A stretch of DNA of 64,000 nucleotides, taken from assembly GCA_002212985.1 (NCBI GenBank), contig NBMY01000074.1, positions 22,487 through 86,486 of the forward strand, given 5' to 3'. The position numbers and the translations under genes are program-made. This document shows positions 27,095 through 35,865 of this stretch, piece after piece (positions within the stretch are counted from its first letter, which is position 1; the number at the start of each line of letters is the position of its first letter). The notes under the pieces were generated by a model, which saw nothing but the letters and a program-made list of their open reading frames with translations, searched no databases and was not told the origin of the DNA. Source of the stretch: Sphingobacteriales bacterium TSM_CSS. GTDB taxonomy: Bacteria > Bacteroidota > Bacteroidia > Chitinophagales > UBA2359.

Positions 27095-27802
27095 ATGGAA
27101 GAACGCATGAACATTGTTACCACGCAAAACGTAGGAATTGAATATGAAATTGCCAGCCTTGGCACCCGCTACGTTGCCGGAATAATTGACGTGCTGGCTT
27201 TATTTGGTTATGCAATTTTATTTTTGTACTTCGCAGACCAATTTTATTTTGATGACTGGACATATTACGTGTTTTTACTGCTGCCCTTGATGTTGTATGA
27301 TTTGGTACTGGAGTTAATGTTAGACGGGCAAAGTTTGGGAAAGTACCTTATGCGCCTGAAGGTGGTAAACACAGACGGCTCGCAGGTTTCGGTGGGTGGT
27401 TACCTGCTGAGGTGGCTGCTGCGGCCGGTTGATGTGTGGATTTCTATGGGCGGCGTTGCCGTTTTAAGCATTATTATTACCGGAACCGGCCAACGGTTGG
27501 GCGATTTGGCGGCCGGAACCACGGTGATTAACCTGAAAAACCGGGTAAAATTAGCCGATACGCTGTTTACCATAGTTCCCGATGGCTATGAAACCGTATT
27601 TCATGAGGTTGATAACCTTACCGATAAAGATGTGGCCCTCATAAAAGAAATTATGGACGAAGCCAACCGACTGCAAAACAACAAAGCCATAGAACTGCTG
27701 GCCATAAAAGTAGCCCACGTAATGCAGGTGCAACACAACCTGCCCTCCCGTAAATTTCTGGAAACAGTACTTACAGATTACAACCACCTGCACGCAAGGT
27801 AA
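27095..27802 (+). CDS. RDD family membrane protein
   Basis: 235 residues with three or four hydrophobic helices. It opens with a short cytoplasmic strand (NVGIEYEIASLGTRYVAGIIDVLALFGYAILF), which includes the R..A..ID pattern of RDD domains, and has LMLDGQSLGKYLMRLKVVNTDGSQVS and TGTGQRLGDLAAGTTVI. RDD proteins are membrane proteins of poorly known function; some transport sodium or act as chaperones. The C-terminal 80 residues are cytoplasmic and helical. Confidence 0.85.
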   Translation: MEERMNIVTTQNVGIEYEIASLGTRYVAGIIDVLALFGYAILFLYFADQFYFDDWTYYVFLLLPLMLYDLVLELMLDGQSLGKYLMRLKVVNTDGSQVSVGGYLLRWLLRPVDVWISMGGVAVLSIIITGTGQRLGDLAAGTTVINLKNRVKLADTLFTIVPDGYETVFHEVDNLTDKDVALIKEIMDEANRLQNNKAIELLAIKVAHVMQVQHNLPSRKFLETVLTDYNHLHAR

Positions 27803-27871
27803 ACAGGCAACCGCCTGCTGTCAACTTTGGGCTATAATAACCGCATGAATACAATCTTTCGCTAAATTAGC

Positions 27872-27879
27872 TACCTTTG
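27872..27879 (+). promoter_or_regulatory. -7 element for DUF4271-hemD
   Basis: TACCTTTG matches TAnnTTTG, 35 bp before the ATG at 27914. No -33 box at the ideal spacing. Confidence 0.4.
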
Positions 27880-27913
27880 CAAAAAATTTCGGTTTTTGCA
27901 GCAGGTACCTTTC

Positions 27914-28981
27914 ATGCATCGCGCTATTGTTCTAAAAATTGCTCTTTTTGCTGCACTGCATTTTGTACTGCATACCCTGCGGGCAGAAATTCCAATTGCC
28001 TTACAACCGGCCGATACCACCACCTATTATGCCGATACGGCCTGCTACCTAAAACCGCTTACACCTACCCATACCGACACATTGGCCCAAGCTTGGTTAG
28101 CCCGTTTGGGCACCATAAGCTGCCTTTTTAATCAACACCTTAACAATTTGCCGGCAACTGCCGCACCCACAACCAACATTGTGCTGCTGCCGCCGCTGTT
28201 GCCTTCCGATATACTTGCAACAGATACCGCACAACTGCCACCGCCACTTTGGTATAATGTAAAAAACCTGCCTCAATTTACCCCTCAGGAAATTGAAGTG
28301 CAAAATTTTATACAGCCCCTGCGCCTGCAGTCGCCGGTAAAAACACTGCTGTTTTATATTTTCTTGTTTATTGCCATACTGTATGCCTTTTTGTCTTACA
28401 ACTATGCCAAGTACCTTCAGAAGTTGTACGAGGCGGTACTTAATATTTACATAGCCAGGCAGTTCTACGAAGATTTTAACCACAATGTGTTTATCATGAA
28501 CCTGCTTTTTGGCATTATTACGGTGGGTACATTTGGGTTGTTTGCCTATTTGGGCGTTGATTATTTTGGCAAATTCCAACATGCCGATAATTACCTGCTT
28601 ATGTCTGCTCTGGCTGTTGCCATAGGAGGCTATTTATCATTGCGCCGCCTCATGCTTCGGTTTATTGCCTTTATACTGCCGTTGTCAGAGGTAATTTATT
28701 TTTATCTCTTCAATCTGCGCATTATTAATATTGCTTTAAGTGTGGCGCTGCTGCCGCTGCTGCTGCTTATGGCGTTTGGCGTACCCCTTATAGAAAAAAC
28801 CGCCCTGTACATGGCAATTGCCACAACGGGCATTAGCCTGATATTTATTGTATTCAGAGGTCTTACAATTGTAAAAGAATTTGTGTGGCGTTATAAGTTC
28901 CACTTTTTTTTGTACCTTTGCACCCTCGAAATCGCACCCCTGTTGGTGATGTATAAAGTGGTTTCCGGGTACCTTGTCTAA
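27914..28981 (+). CDS. DUF4271 domain-containing membrane protein
   Basis: 355 residues: an N-terminal signal or anchor, a periplasmic Pro/Thr-rich part, then seven or so membrane helices starting with TLLFYIFLFIAILYAFLSYNYAKYLQKL and IYIARQFYEDFNHNVFIMN. This matches the Bacteroidota-specific DUF4271 family, which as recalled is usually encoded directly before hemD, exactly as here. Function is unknown. A TTG at 27896 would add six residues. Confidence 0.8.
   Translation: MHRAIVLKIALFAALHFVLHTLRAEIPIALQPADTTTYYADTACYLKPLTPTHTDTLAQAWLARLGTISCLFNQHLNNLPATAAPTTNIVLLPPLLPSDILATDTAQLPPPLWYNVKNLPQFTPQEIEVQNFIQPLRLQSPVKTLLFYIFLFIAILYAFLSYNYAKYLQKLYEAVLNIYIARQFYEDFNHNVFIMNLLFGIITVGTFGLFAYLGVDYFGKFQHADNYLLMSALAVAIGGYLSLRRLMLRFIAFILPLSEVIYFYLFNLRIINIALSVALLPLLLLMAFGVPLIEKTALYMAIATTGISLIFIVFRGLTIVKEFVWRYKFHFFLYLCTLEIAPLLVMYKVVSGYLV
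28913..28920 (+). promoter_or_regulatory. -7 element for hemD inside the DUF4271 gene
   Basis: TACCTTTG within the 3' end of the DUF4271 coding region, preceded by a T-run, 108 bp before the hemD ATG. It matches TAnnTTTG; no well spaced -33 box. It could give hemD its own transcript. Confidence 0.4.
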
Positions 28982-29027
28982 ACCAAAAGCAAAGCCTTTT
29001 CAGCTCCCTTTTAAATACCGCGATTAG

Positions 29028-29810
29028 ATGAATAACCTCATGGGCAATCAACACAACAGAACCATTAAAAGCATCCTCATCTCGCAACCCGAACCCGAAG
29101 CGCCGGGTAAATCGCCCTACCACATAATGGCCGAAAAACTGCACGTGTCCATTCTTTTCAGGCCGTTTATAAAAGTAGATGGATTGCAGGCAAAAGATTT
29201 CAGAAAAAGCAGGATTAACCTCCTCGATTACACTGCCGTAATCTTTACCAGCCGCAATGCCGTAAACCATTTCTTTCGGCTTTGCGATGAACTTAGGGTA
29301 AAAATGCCCCAAAATACCAAGTACTTCTGCATTTCGGAAGCCATTGCCCTCTATCTTCAGAAATTTATCCTGTACAGAAAAAGAAAGGTGTTTTTTGACA
29401 AAGCCAGTTCTTTAAACGGGCTGAAAGACCTGTTGAAAAAGCACAGAAAAACCGATAAATTCCTGTTTCCCTGCGCCGCCGACCGGAAAGAGAACATAGA
29501 ACAGTATCTTGTTGAAGAAAATTTTAATTTTTCGCCGGCCGTTATGTTTGAAACTGTGCCCGATAAACTTTTGGATGTTGATATTGCACAGTACGATATG
29601 CTCGTCTTTTTCAGCCCGATGGGTATTAAATCTTTAGGCGAAAACTTTCCCGATTTTCGGCAGAACGATGTGGTAATAGGCGCTTTTGGCCCTACTACGG
29701 CAAAAGCGGTTACCGATGCCGGCCTTCGTCTCGATTTTCAGGCACCCATGCCCGGCGTTCCGTCTATCACCATGGCCATTGAAAAATTTATTTCCGAGCA
29801 AAAGGCTTAG
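29028..29810 (+). CDS. hemD: Uroporphyrinogen-III synthase
   Basis: 260 residues; cyclises hydroxymethylbilane to uroporphyrinogen III in heme synthesis. The family is poorly conserved, but Bacteroidota-type marks are visible: IKSILISQPEPEAPGKSPYHIMAEKL, YTAVIFTSRNAVNHFFRL, KFLFPCAADRKENIEQYL, and YDMLVFFSPMGIKSL with AFGPTTAKAV. It lies 46 bp after DUF4271, as in related genomes. The ATG at 29028 is used; one at 29040 is possible. Confidence 0.87.
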   Translation: MNNLMGNQHNRTIKSILISQPEPEAPGKSPYHIMAEKLHVSILFRPFIKVDGLQAKDFRKSRINLLDYTAVIFTSRNAVNHFFRLCDELRVKMPQNTKYFCISEAIALYLQKFILYRKRKVFFDKASSLNGLKDLLKKHRKTDKFLFPCAADRKENIEQYLVEENFNFSPAVMFETVPDKLLDVDIAQYDMLVFFSPMGIKSLGENFPDFRQNDVVIGAFGPTTAKAVTDAGLRLDFQAPMPGVPSITMAIEKFISEQKA

Positions 29811-30033
29811 CTTAGAGGTATTGCAACATCAGCCGCAGCTCTAAAAAAACCATTGTTTCAACTGCCCGCCAAAGCAGTTTTGCAATTGCAGATACGTTCT
29901 TCTAACCCTTGTACTACGCTTTCGGGTTTTAAAAAGTAATTTTTACCCTTCTTCCCTGTGCCTCCGCGGCAATGGTAAAAAAACAACCATATAGCCACAC
30001 AACAGCGCATGTTTTACCCCCAATTTAAGGCAA

Positions 30034-32115
30034 ATGCAGCACCATACTCCCCCCAAACATACCAACAAACTGGCAAATGAACTTAGCCCCTACCTGTTGC
30101 AACACGCCCACAACCCCGTAAACTGGTACCCTTGGGGCACAGAAGCCCTTAACCTGGCAAAAACGCAAGACAAACCCATACTCATTAGCATTGGTTATGC
30201 CGCCTGCCATTGGTGCCATGTTATGGAACGCGAATCTTTTGAAAACGAAGAAGTGGCCGAATTTATGAACCGCCACTTTGTAAACATAAAAGTTGACCGC
30301 GAAGAACGACCCGATTTAGACCAGATTTATATGGATGCCGTAACGGCTCTTACCGGCAGCGGCGGCTGGCCGCTCAATTGCTTTTTGTTGCCCGATGCCC
30401 GCCCTTTTTACGGCGGAACCTACTTTCCGCCAAAGGCAATGTATGGTAAACCCGATTGGCTGAGCCTGCTCAAAAGCATTGTACGCACCTTTACCGAAAA
30501 AAGAGCCGAACTGGAACAGCAAGCCGGCTACATAACCCAACACCTGCAAAACCAGGATGCACAGGTATTGCAGCAACTTCCCCTGCTGCAAACAACCCAA
30601 CTCTTTGAGCCAAACACCGCCGAAACCATTTTTGTGCGCCTGCGCCAACGTTTCGATACCGAAGATGGCGGCTTTGGTGCAGCACCCAAGTTTCCGGCAA
30701 CCATGAACCTGCAATGGCTGCTTCAATATTACCACTTTGCCGCCGATAAAAACGCCCTGCAGCACGCCTTGTTTTCTTTAGATAAAATGACCGCCGGCGG
30801 CATTTACGACCACCTTGGCGGCGGCTTTGCCCGCTATTCGGTAGATAAAGCATGGCTGGTGCCGCATTTCGAAAAAATGCTCTACGATAATGCCCTGCTT
30901 ACAGACCTGCTGACCGATGCCTATAAAATTACCCGAAAACCCGAATACAAGGAAACCATAGAGCAAACCCTTGAGTTTATTGCCACCGAAATGACCTCCG
31001 ATGAAGGTGGTTTTTATGCTTCCTATGATGCCGATTCGGAAGGCGAAGAGGGTAAATACTACGTTTGGAGCAAAGCCGAAACAGATCAGGTTCTTAGCGA
31101 AGATGCACCCGTTTTTAACCGCTTTTACGGCATAACCGAACAGGGCAACTGGGAGGGTAAAAACATACTGAACCGAAATTTTACCCTTAAAAACTTTGCC
31201 GACAAAACCGGCTACAGCCCCGAACAACTCAAAAACCTGCTGCAACGCTGCCGCCGCCGGTTGCTTGCCTACCGAAACAACCGCACAAAACCCGCCTTAG
31301 ACGACAAAATAATACTGGGCTGGAACGCCCTCATGACCACCGCCTACGCCAAAGCTTTTCAGGCGCTTGGCCACCCGCAATACAAAACCGCCGCCGAAAA
31401 CAACCTGCAATTTATGCTCACCCGTTTTGCCGATACCCAACGGCAAAACCCGGCCTTGCTGCATACCTATAAAAACGGACGCGCACAACACCCCGCTTTT
31501 TTAGACGATTACGCCTTTGTAATAGAAGCCTTGCTGACTGTTTACCAAATTAATTTTAACGAAGAACTGCCCCAGCAGGCACTTTCGCTTGCCGAATTTG
31601 TGCTGCAACATTTTGCCGACCCCGCCGGAAGCCCTGTTTTATTTTATACGCCCGATTTTCAGACCGATGTGATTGTGCGCAAAAAGGAGTATTACGACAG
31701 CGCCACGCCATCGGGCAACTCCACCATGGCCGCTAACTTAAAACTGTTGGGTGCCATGCTTAACCTGCCCCATTTAACCGAATTATCGGCAAAAATGGTA
31801 AAATCGGTCGAAACTTCCCTGTTAAAATATCCCACCTCTTTTGGCCGGTGGGGCAGTGTAGCCCTGCAGTTTGTTTACCCCGCCCGAGAGGTTGCCGTAG
31901 TGGGCAGCAATGCACCCAAATTAGCCCTGCAACTGGCAAAAAACTTTTTACCCAATACCGCGCTAATGGCATCTGCCGGCAACCAAAGCCCTTATGAATT
32001 GCTGCAAGACCGCTTTGTGGAGGGTAAAACTCTGTTTTATGTGTGCCAAAACACCGCCTGCCAAATGCCGGTAAACACCCCGCAGGAAGCCCTGCAACTG
32101 CTCAACAGCCGCTAA
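30034..32115 (+). CDS. Thioredoxin-domain/six-hairpin protein of the YyaL (SPATA20-like) family
   Basis: 693 residues. An N-terminal thioredoxin-like domain holds [24 protein letters not shown] and the CxxC-type motif CHWC at 58-61 in [16 protein letters not shown], then [26 protein letters not shown]. The rest is an alpha/alpha barrel resembling N-acylglucosamine epimerases ([40 protein letters not shown]). The family is widespread and its role is unknown; the domains imply thiol-disulfide or glycan chemistry in the cytoplasm. Confidence 0.9.
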   Translation: MQHHTPPKHTNKLANELSPYLLQHAHNPVNWYPWGTEALNLAKTQDKPILISIGYAACHWCHVMERESFENEEVAEFMNRHFVNIKVDREERPDLDQIYMDAVTALTGSGGWPLNCFLLPDARPFYGGTYFPPKAMYGKPDWLSLLKSIVRTFTEKRAELEQQAGYITQHLQNQDAQVLQQLPLLQTTQLFEPNTAETIFVRLRQRFDTEDGGFGAAPKFPATMNLQWLLQYYHFAADKNALQHALFSLDKMTAGGIYDHLGGGFARYSVDKAWLVPHFEKMLYDNALLTDLLTDAYKITRKPEYKETIEQTLEFIATEMTSDEGGFYASYDADSEGEEGKYYVWSKAETDQVLSEDAPVFNRFYGITEQGNWEGKNILNRNFTLKNFADKTGYSPEQLKNLLQRCRRRLLAYRNNRTKPALDDKIILGWNALMTTAYAKAFQALGHPQYKTAAENNLQFMLTRFADTQRQNPALLHTYKNGRAQHPAFLDDYAFVIEALLTVYQINFNEELPQQALSLAEFVLQHFADPAGSPVLFYTPDFQTDVIVRKKEYYDSATPSGNSTMAANLKLLGAMLNLPHLTELSAKMVKSVETSLLKYPTSFGRWGSVALQFVYPAREVAVVGSNAPKLALQLAKNFLPNTALMASAGNQSPYELLQDRFVEGKTLFYVCQNTACQMPVNTPQEALQLLNSR

Positions 32116-32147
32116 CCGGGGTAATTGTTCATGGTTTGAACCCGGTT
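32114..32147. terminator. Hairpin between convergent YyaL-like and LytTR genes
   Basis: AACCGGG (32114-32120) pairs with CCCGGTT (32141-32147), with an inner GTTCA/TGAAC stem. It overlaps the stop of the YyaL-like gene and precedes the LytTR stop. No strong U-tract, so it is a possible bidirectional terminator only. Confidence 0.4.
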
Positions 32148-32151
32148 TGGC

Positions 32152-32907
32152 TTAGGCAAACCCCTCGTTCAGTTTATCTAAAAACCCTTTCTTTTTTCGG
32201 GCCGATACATATACCTGCGAGCCGTCGCTCATAAGTACTACTCCTTCCTTGAGGTATTTTTTTATATGCCGAAGGTTAATGAGGTGGCTATCGTGTATGC
32301 GGTAAAAACCGGCATCTTCCAGCAGGTTATCGTAGTATTTAAGGGTTTTGGTAACCAATATTTTTTGGTGGTTGGTAAGGTAAAACACGGTGCAGTTGCT
32401 GTCGGCCTCGCAGCGCACAATGTCTTCTATATTTATAAAAGTAACTTCATCGGCGGCGGGCAGCCCCAGTTTTTTCATAGGTCCTGCTGTGGCTGCAGTT
32501 AGGTGGTGTATGGCCTGCCGGTCAGACCGGCCGCGTTTTCGGGCATAGCGGGCAACGGCTTTTTGCAGTTCCAGAATGTCAATGGGTTTAAGCAGGTAAT
32601 CGAGGGCCGAAAATTTAATGGCTCTTATGGCATATTCGTTATAGGAAGTGGTAAAAATAACCGAAAAATCAAGGTCGTCAAGGCTTTCAAGCAGCTGAAA
32701 ACCCTCATCGGCGGCGGGCATCCGCACGTCTAAAAACACCAGTTCGGGTTGATATTGCCGTATTGCGGTAAACCCCGATGCGGCAGAGTTGGCCATGGCT
32801 ACCACTTCCACATCGGGGCAATATTCTTGTAGCAAACTGTGCAGGGTTTTGCGCCCTGTTTCTTCGTCGTCAACAATAACGGCGGTAATTTTTTTGGCAG
32901 TGCTCAT
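32152..32907 (-). CDS. LytTR-family response regulator
   Basis: 251 residues. The receiver domain (1-125) has acidic D13/D14, phospho-acceptor D60 in LVFLDVRMP and K107 in LLKPID. The LytTR DNA-binding domain spans about 145-250 (EVTFINIEDIVRCEADSNCTVFYL, FYRIHDSHLINLRHIKKYL). Its partner is normally a membrane histidine kinase of the LytS/YehU type; none is adjacent, so it is an orphan here. The start at 32907 excludes an unlikely 26-residue extension. Confidence 0.92.
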   Translation of the reverse strand: MSTAKKITAVIVDDEETGRKTLHSLLQEYCPDVEVVAMANSAASGFTAIRQYQPELVFLDVRMPAADEGFQLLESLDDLDFSVIFTTSYNEYAIRAIKFSALDYLLKPIDILELQKAVARYARKRGRSDRQAIHHLTAATAGPMKKLGLPAADEVTFINIEDIVRCEADSNCTVFYLTNHQKILVTKTLKYYDNLLEDAGFYRIHDSHLINLRHIKKYLKEGVVLMSDGSQVYVSARKKKGFLDKLNEGFA

Positions 32908-32953
32908 AGGCGTTTTGACCTTGATTTTCCGGTTTTCAGTCCTGTTCGGGTAT

Positions 32954-33682
32954 TTACCTCGAACCCAACACGTAGTTGGCCTCAATCATAATGCCGCCGG
33001 TAAGGTTGGCAGTAGTAGGGCGGTCTGCATTAAATACAGAAATATTGCCATTGGTCAGGCTTTTATTTTCAATATCGGTTAACGAGTAATCTCCCCTAAA
33101 GGAAAGGCCAAGGTTAAAACTGTCGCTCACCCTAAACCTTGCGCCCAAACTGAAAACGGCGGACAGGTTATTGGCATAGGCTTCTTCTATATTGAATTGG
33201 CTGGTTGGGTTAATATAGTTTAACCCTTGCGGATTGGTGTCGTACTCCACATCATCAACCACATATTTGGCTCCGGTAAGCAATTCGTATTGTACCCCAA
33301 ATGTTGCCACAAAAGAGGCTCCCGCATCGGGGTTGCTGTTAACCTTTAGCAGCAAAGGAATTTTAAGATAATTGAGTTTGGCTTGCAAGGTTTCAAAATT
33401 GGCAGAGCCATCGCCCACGTATTTTTGCCCCTGTCCCGAAAACAGTACACCGGTTTGCACACCCAAAAAATCGAGAAAATTGTAGCCGGCCTGTACGCCA
33501 TAGGCCACGCCCCAGGTTCGGGTAAAATCCAAACCGTCGCCGCGGGCAGAATCATCGTCATTAATAATCCAAACAGATTGGGGAATAATTCTTACACCCA
33601 CTTCAAGTCCTTTTTGTGCAAAGGCAGGCATGGCAACCATAGTTGCCAGAACAACAAACGCAAATAAAGTACGCATTTTCAT
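32954..33682 (-). CDS. Outer-membrane beta-barrel protein (PorT-like OMP_b-brl family)
   Basis: 242 residues with a signal peptide (ending AMPAFAQ) and a small barrel: GLEVGVRIIPQSVWI, WGVAYGVQAGYNFLDFLGVQTGVLFSGQGQKY, LNYLKIPLLLKV and a final EANYVLGSR strand. These features match the Bacteroidota outer-membrane beta-barrel family (PF13568-like, includes PorT). Its cargo or function is unknown. It is upstream of the LytTR regulator on the same strand (46-bp gap) and downstream of the asparaginase-like gene. Confidence 0.82.
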   Translation of the reverse strand: MKMRTLFAFVVLATMVAMPAFAQKGLEVGVRIIPQSVWIINDDDSARGDGLDFTRTWGVAYGVQAGYNFLDFLGVQTGVLFSGQGQKYVGDGSANFETLQAKLNYLKIPLLLKVNSNPDAGASFVATFGVQYELLTGAKYVVDDVEYDTNPQGLNYINPTSQFNIEEAYANNLSAVFSLGARFRVSDSFNLGLSFRGDYSLTDIENKSLTNGNISVFNADRPTTANLTGGIMIEANYVLGSR

Positions 33683-33710
33683 TAGAGATAAGATTTTGGT
33701 TATGAAAAAA

Positions 33711-34781
33711 CTATTCGTCTTTAAAAATAAACACCCGGGGCTGTGGGGTATGGGCGTTCATATACCCGCGGTACATGCCTTCGGAATTAAAAGGCATGGT
33801 AAAATTGCCCTGTTGGTCTAAGGCAATCAAACCACCCGAACCGCCCTGCGGCAGCAATTTATCAAAAATAACCCGGTTTGCCGCCTGTGTTACGGTAAGG
33901 TGTGCATATTCCATTAATGCCGAAACATCGTAAGCCACCACGTTTCTAATAAAAAACTCGCCATGGCCGGTGGCAGAAACGGCGCAGGTTTGGTTGCGGG
34001 CAAAAGTGCCGGCGCCAATAATGGGCGAGTCGCCAATGCGGCCAAAGCGTTTGTTGGTCATGCCGCCGGTAGAGGTGCCGGCTGCCAGATTGCCGTATTG
34101 GTCGAGCGCTACCGCGCCTACGGTTCCATACTTTTCTTTGCCCGATTCGCTTAACTCTATGCGGTAGCCGGTGGTATCGGTTTTTTCCTGCTCCAATATT
34201 TTTTGCAATGCCCGCAGGCGGTATTCGGTAATAAAATAAGACGGATCAACAATTTCAAGCCCCTGTTCTTTGGCAAAGGCATCGGCGCCTACGCCTGCCA
34301 TCATTACGTGGGGTGAGTTTTCCATTATCTTTCGGGCAGCCAATATGGGGTTTTTTACCGTTTTAACCCCCGCCACCGCCCCGGCGCTGCCGCTGTTTCC
34401 GTCCATTACAGAGGCATCTAATTCTACCGTACCTTCATGCGTAAGCACCGCCCCCTTACCGGCGTTAAACAAGGGCGAGTTTTCCATGAAAACAATGGCA
34501 GCCTGCACGGCATTTAAAGCAGCGCCGCCGTTTTGCAACACGCCGTAACCTGCCTGCAAGGCTTGTATAAGCGCCTGCCGGTATTGTTGCTCTAAGCTGT
34601 CGGTCATGGCGCTTTTTAAAATAGTGCCTGCGCCGCCATGAACAAGTATGGTAATAGGGTAGGGGTGTTTTTTTTTCAAGTTTTTAGTTTTATCAAATGG
34701 CTTTTGCTGCCCAATACAGCCGCTAAGATACGTCAGTATTGCAAAATACAAGACCGGCAGCAGGTAAAGCAGTTTTTTCAT
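33711..34781 (-). CDS. Isoaspartyl peptidase/L-asparaginase, lipoprotein form
   Basis: 356 residues of the N-terminal-nucleophile (Ntn) hydrolase family 2 asparaginases. LVHGGAG is near 47-53, GNSGSAGAVAGVKTVKNPI lies centrally, and autocleavage should expose nucleophile T220 in KYGTVGAVALD. TSTGGMTNKRFGRIGDSPIIGAGTF follows. Unusually for the cytosolic members, the N terminus is a lipoprotein signal (TYLSGC, C22), placing it in the envelope, perhaps to process damaged peptides in the periplasm. Confidence 0.9.
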   Translation of the reverse strand: MKKLLYLLPVLYFAILTYLSGCIGQQKPFDKTKNLKKKHPYPITILVHGGAGTILKSAMTDSLEQQYRQALIQALQAGYGVLQNGGAALNAVQAAIVFMENSPLFNAGKGAVLTHEGTVELDASVMDGNSGSAGAVAGVKTVKNPILAARKIMENSPHVMMAGVGADAFAKEQGLEIVDPSYFITEYRLRALQKILEQEKTDTTGYRIELSESGKEKYGTVGAVALDQYGNLAAGTSTGGMTNKRFGRIGDSPIIGAGTFARNQTCAVSATGHGEFFIRNVVAYDVSALMEYAHLTVTQAANRVIFDKLLPQGGSGGLIALDQQGNFTMPFNSEGMYRGYMNAHTPQPRVFIFKDE

Positions 34782-34833
34782 GCGTAGAATTTGCCGTAAT
34801 TTACAACAAACATTGGGTATGCCGATTATACTT

Positions 34834-34852
34834 TGTTACAAAATTGGTAACA
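34834..34852. promoter_or_regulatory. TGTTAC-N7-GTAACA inverted repeat in a divergent promoter region
   Basis: Six-bp arms separated by 7 bp lie between the divergent asparaginase and SDR genes. The arms resemble those of the palindrome at 23025 in reversed order. It may bind a dimeric regulator; the support is symmetry only. Confidence 0.3.
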
Positions 34853-34942
34853 TTTAACCATATTTTTACATTTCAAAGTAAAAAACAAGATGTTTTAAAG
34901 AGGTATTGCCAGGCAAAAGGCTGTTCAGGCGATGTTTTTTTG

Positions 34943-34950
34943 TACCTTTG
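34943..34950 (+). promoter_or_regulatory. -7 element for the SDR gene
   Basis: TACCTTTG matches TAnnTTTG, 31 bp before the ATG at 34982, which supports that start over an upstream in-frame extension from 34739. Confidence 0.5.
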
Positions 34951-34981
34951 TAACTATAAGTATAAACAAATCAAGGCGCTT

Positions 34982-35773
34982 ATGAACATAGATTTAACCG
35001 GTAAAAATGCGTTGGTTTGCGGCAGCAGCCAAGGAATTGGCAAGGCGGCCGCCGAAGAACTGGCCCTTTTGGGCGCCAACATAACCCTGTTTGCCAGAAC
35101 CGAAAGCAGCCTTCGGGAAGTGTTGCAAGGGTTAGACCAAAGCAAAGGGCAGCACCACAACTACCTGTGTGCCGATTTTTCGAACCCCGAACAGGTGCAG
35201 CAAATCGTGGCCGGTTATCTTGCCCTGCAACAAACGGTGTTTCATATTTTGGTAAACAACACCGGCGGCCCACCCGGCGGACCCATTACCAACGCCACAC
35301 CGCAGGCATTTTTGCAGGCCTACAACAACCACCTTATATGCAACCAGTTGCTGGCGCAAACCGTTTTACCCGGTATGAAAGCTGCACAGTACGGGCGCAT
35401 TATCAACATTATTTCCACCTCGGTAAAAGCGCCCATTGCCGGTTTAGGCGTATCAAACACCACCCGTTGGGCGGTGGCGGGCTGGGCAAAAACATGGGCC
35501 AATGAGGTGGGGCAGTTTGGCATTACGGTAAACAACGTGCTGCCGGGCTATACCGCCACGCAGCGCCTGTACAGCCTTATAGATGCCCGCGCCGCGGCTG
35601 CACAAACCACCCCACAGGCTATTGCGGCAGATATGGTAAACTCCATACCGGCGCGCCGCTTTGCGCAACCGCACGAAGTTGCCGTGGCAGTAGCATTTTT
35701 GGCATCGCCGGCGGCGGCCTATATTAACGGCATTAACCTGCCCGTTGACGGCGGAAGAACCGATACTTTGTAA
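34982..35773 (+). CDS. Atypical short-chain dehydrogenase/reductase
   Basis: 263 residues with a Rossmann fold: CGSSQGIG at 13-20 binds NAD(P), and VNNTGGPPGGPI is at 91-102. Where classical SDRs have Tyr-x3-Lys, this protein has PIAGLGVSNTTRWAVAGWAK (151-170), with neither residue at the expected places. The Ser region ISTS (144-147) is kept, and the C-terminal ARRFAQPHEVAVAVAFLASPAAAYINGINLPVDGG is standard. As recalled, SDRs of this SNT-R kind occur in Bacteroidota kynurenine-degradation clusters; the aldehyde dehydrogenase directly downstream supports that. Its reaction is uncertain. Confidence 0.85.
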   Translation: MNIDLTGKNALVCGSSQGIGKAAAEELALLGANITLFARTESSLREVLQGLDQSKGQHHNYLCADFSNPEQVQQIVAGYLALQQTVFHILVNNTGGPPGGPITNATPQAFLQAYNNHLICNQLLAQTVLPGMKAAQYGRIINIISTSVKAPIAGLGVSNTTRWAVAGWAKTWANEVGQFGITVNNVLPGYTATQRLYSLIDARAAAAQTTPQAIAADMVNSIPARRFAQPHEVAVAVAFLASPAAAYINGINLPVDGGRTDTL

Positions 35774-35865
35774 ACGGAATTGTATTGCCCCAACCCGTTT
35801 TGCGCAGGTAAATTAACCCGATGCAAAACGACAACCAACTTTACCACCGAAACAAATACCTCCAC

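Noticed and set aside
34739..34981. N-terminal extension of the SDR to 34739
   Set aside because: The -7 element at 34943 and the family start at MNIDLTGKNALV place the start at 34982.
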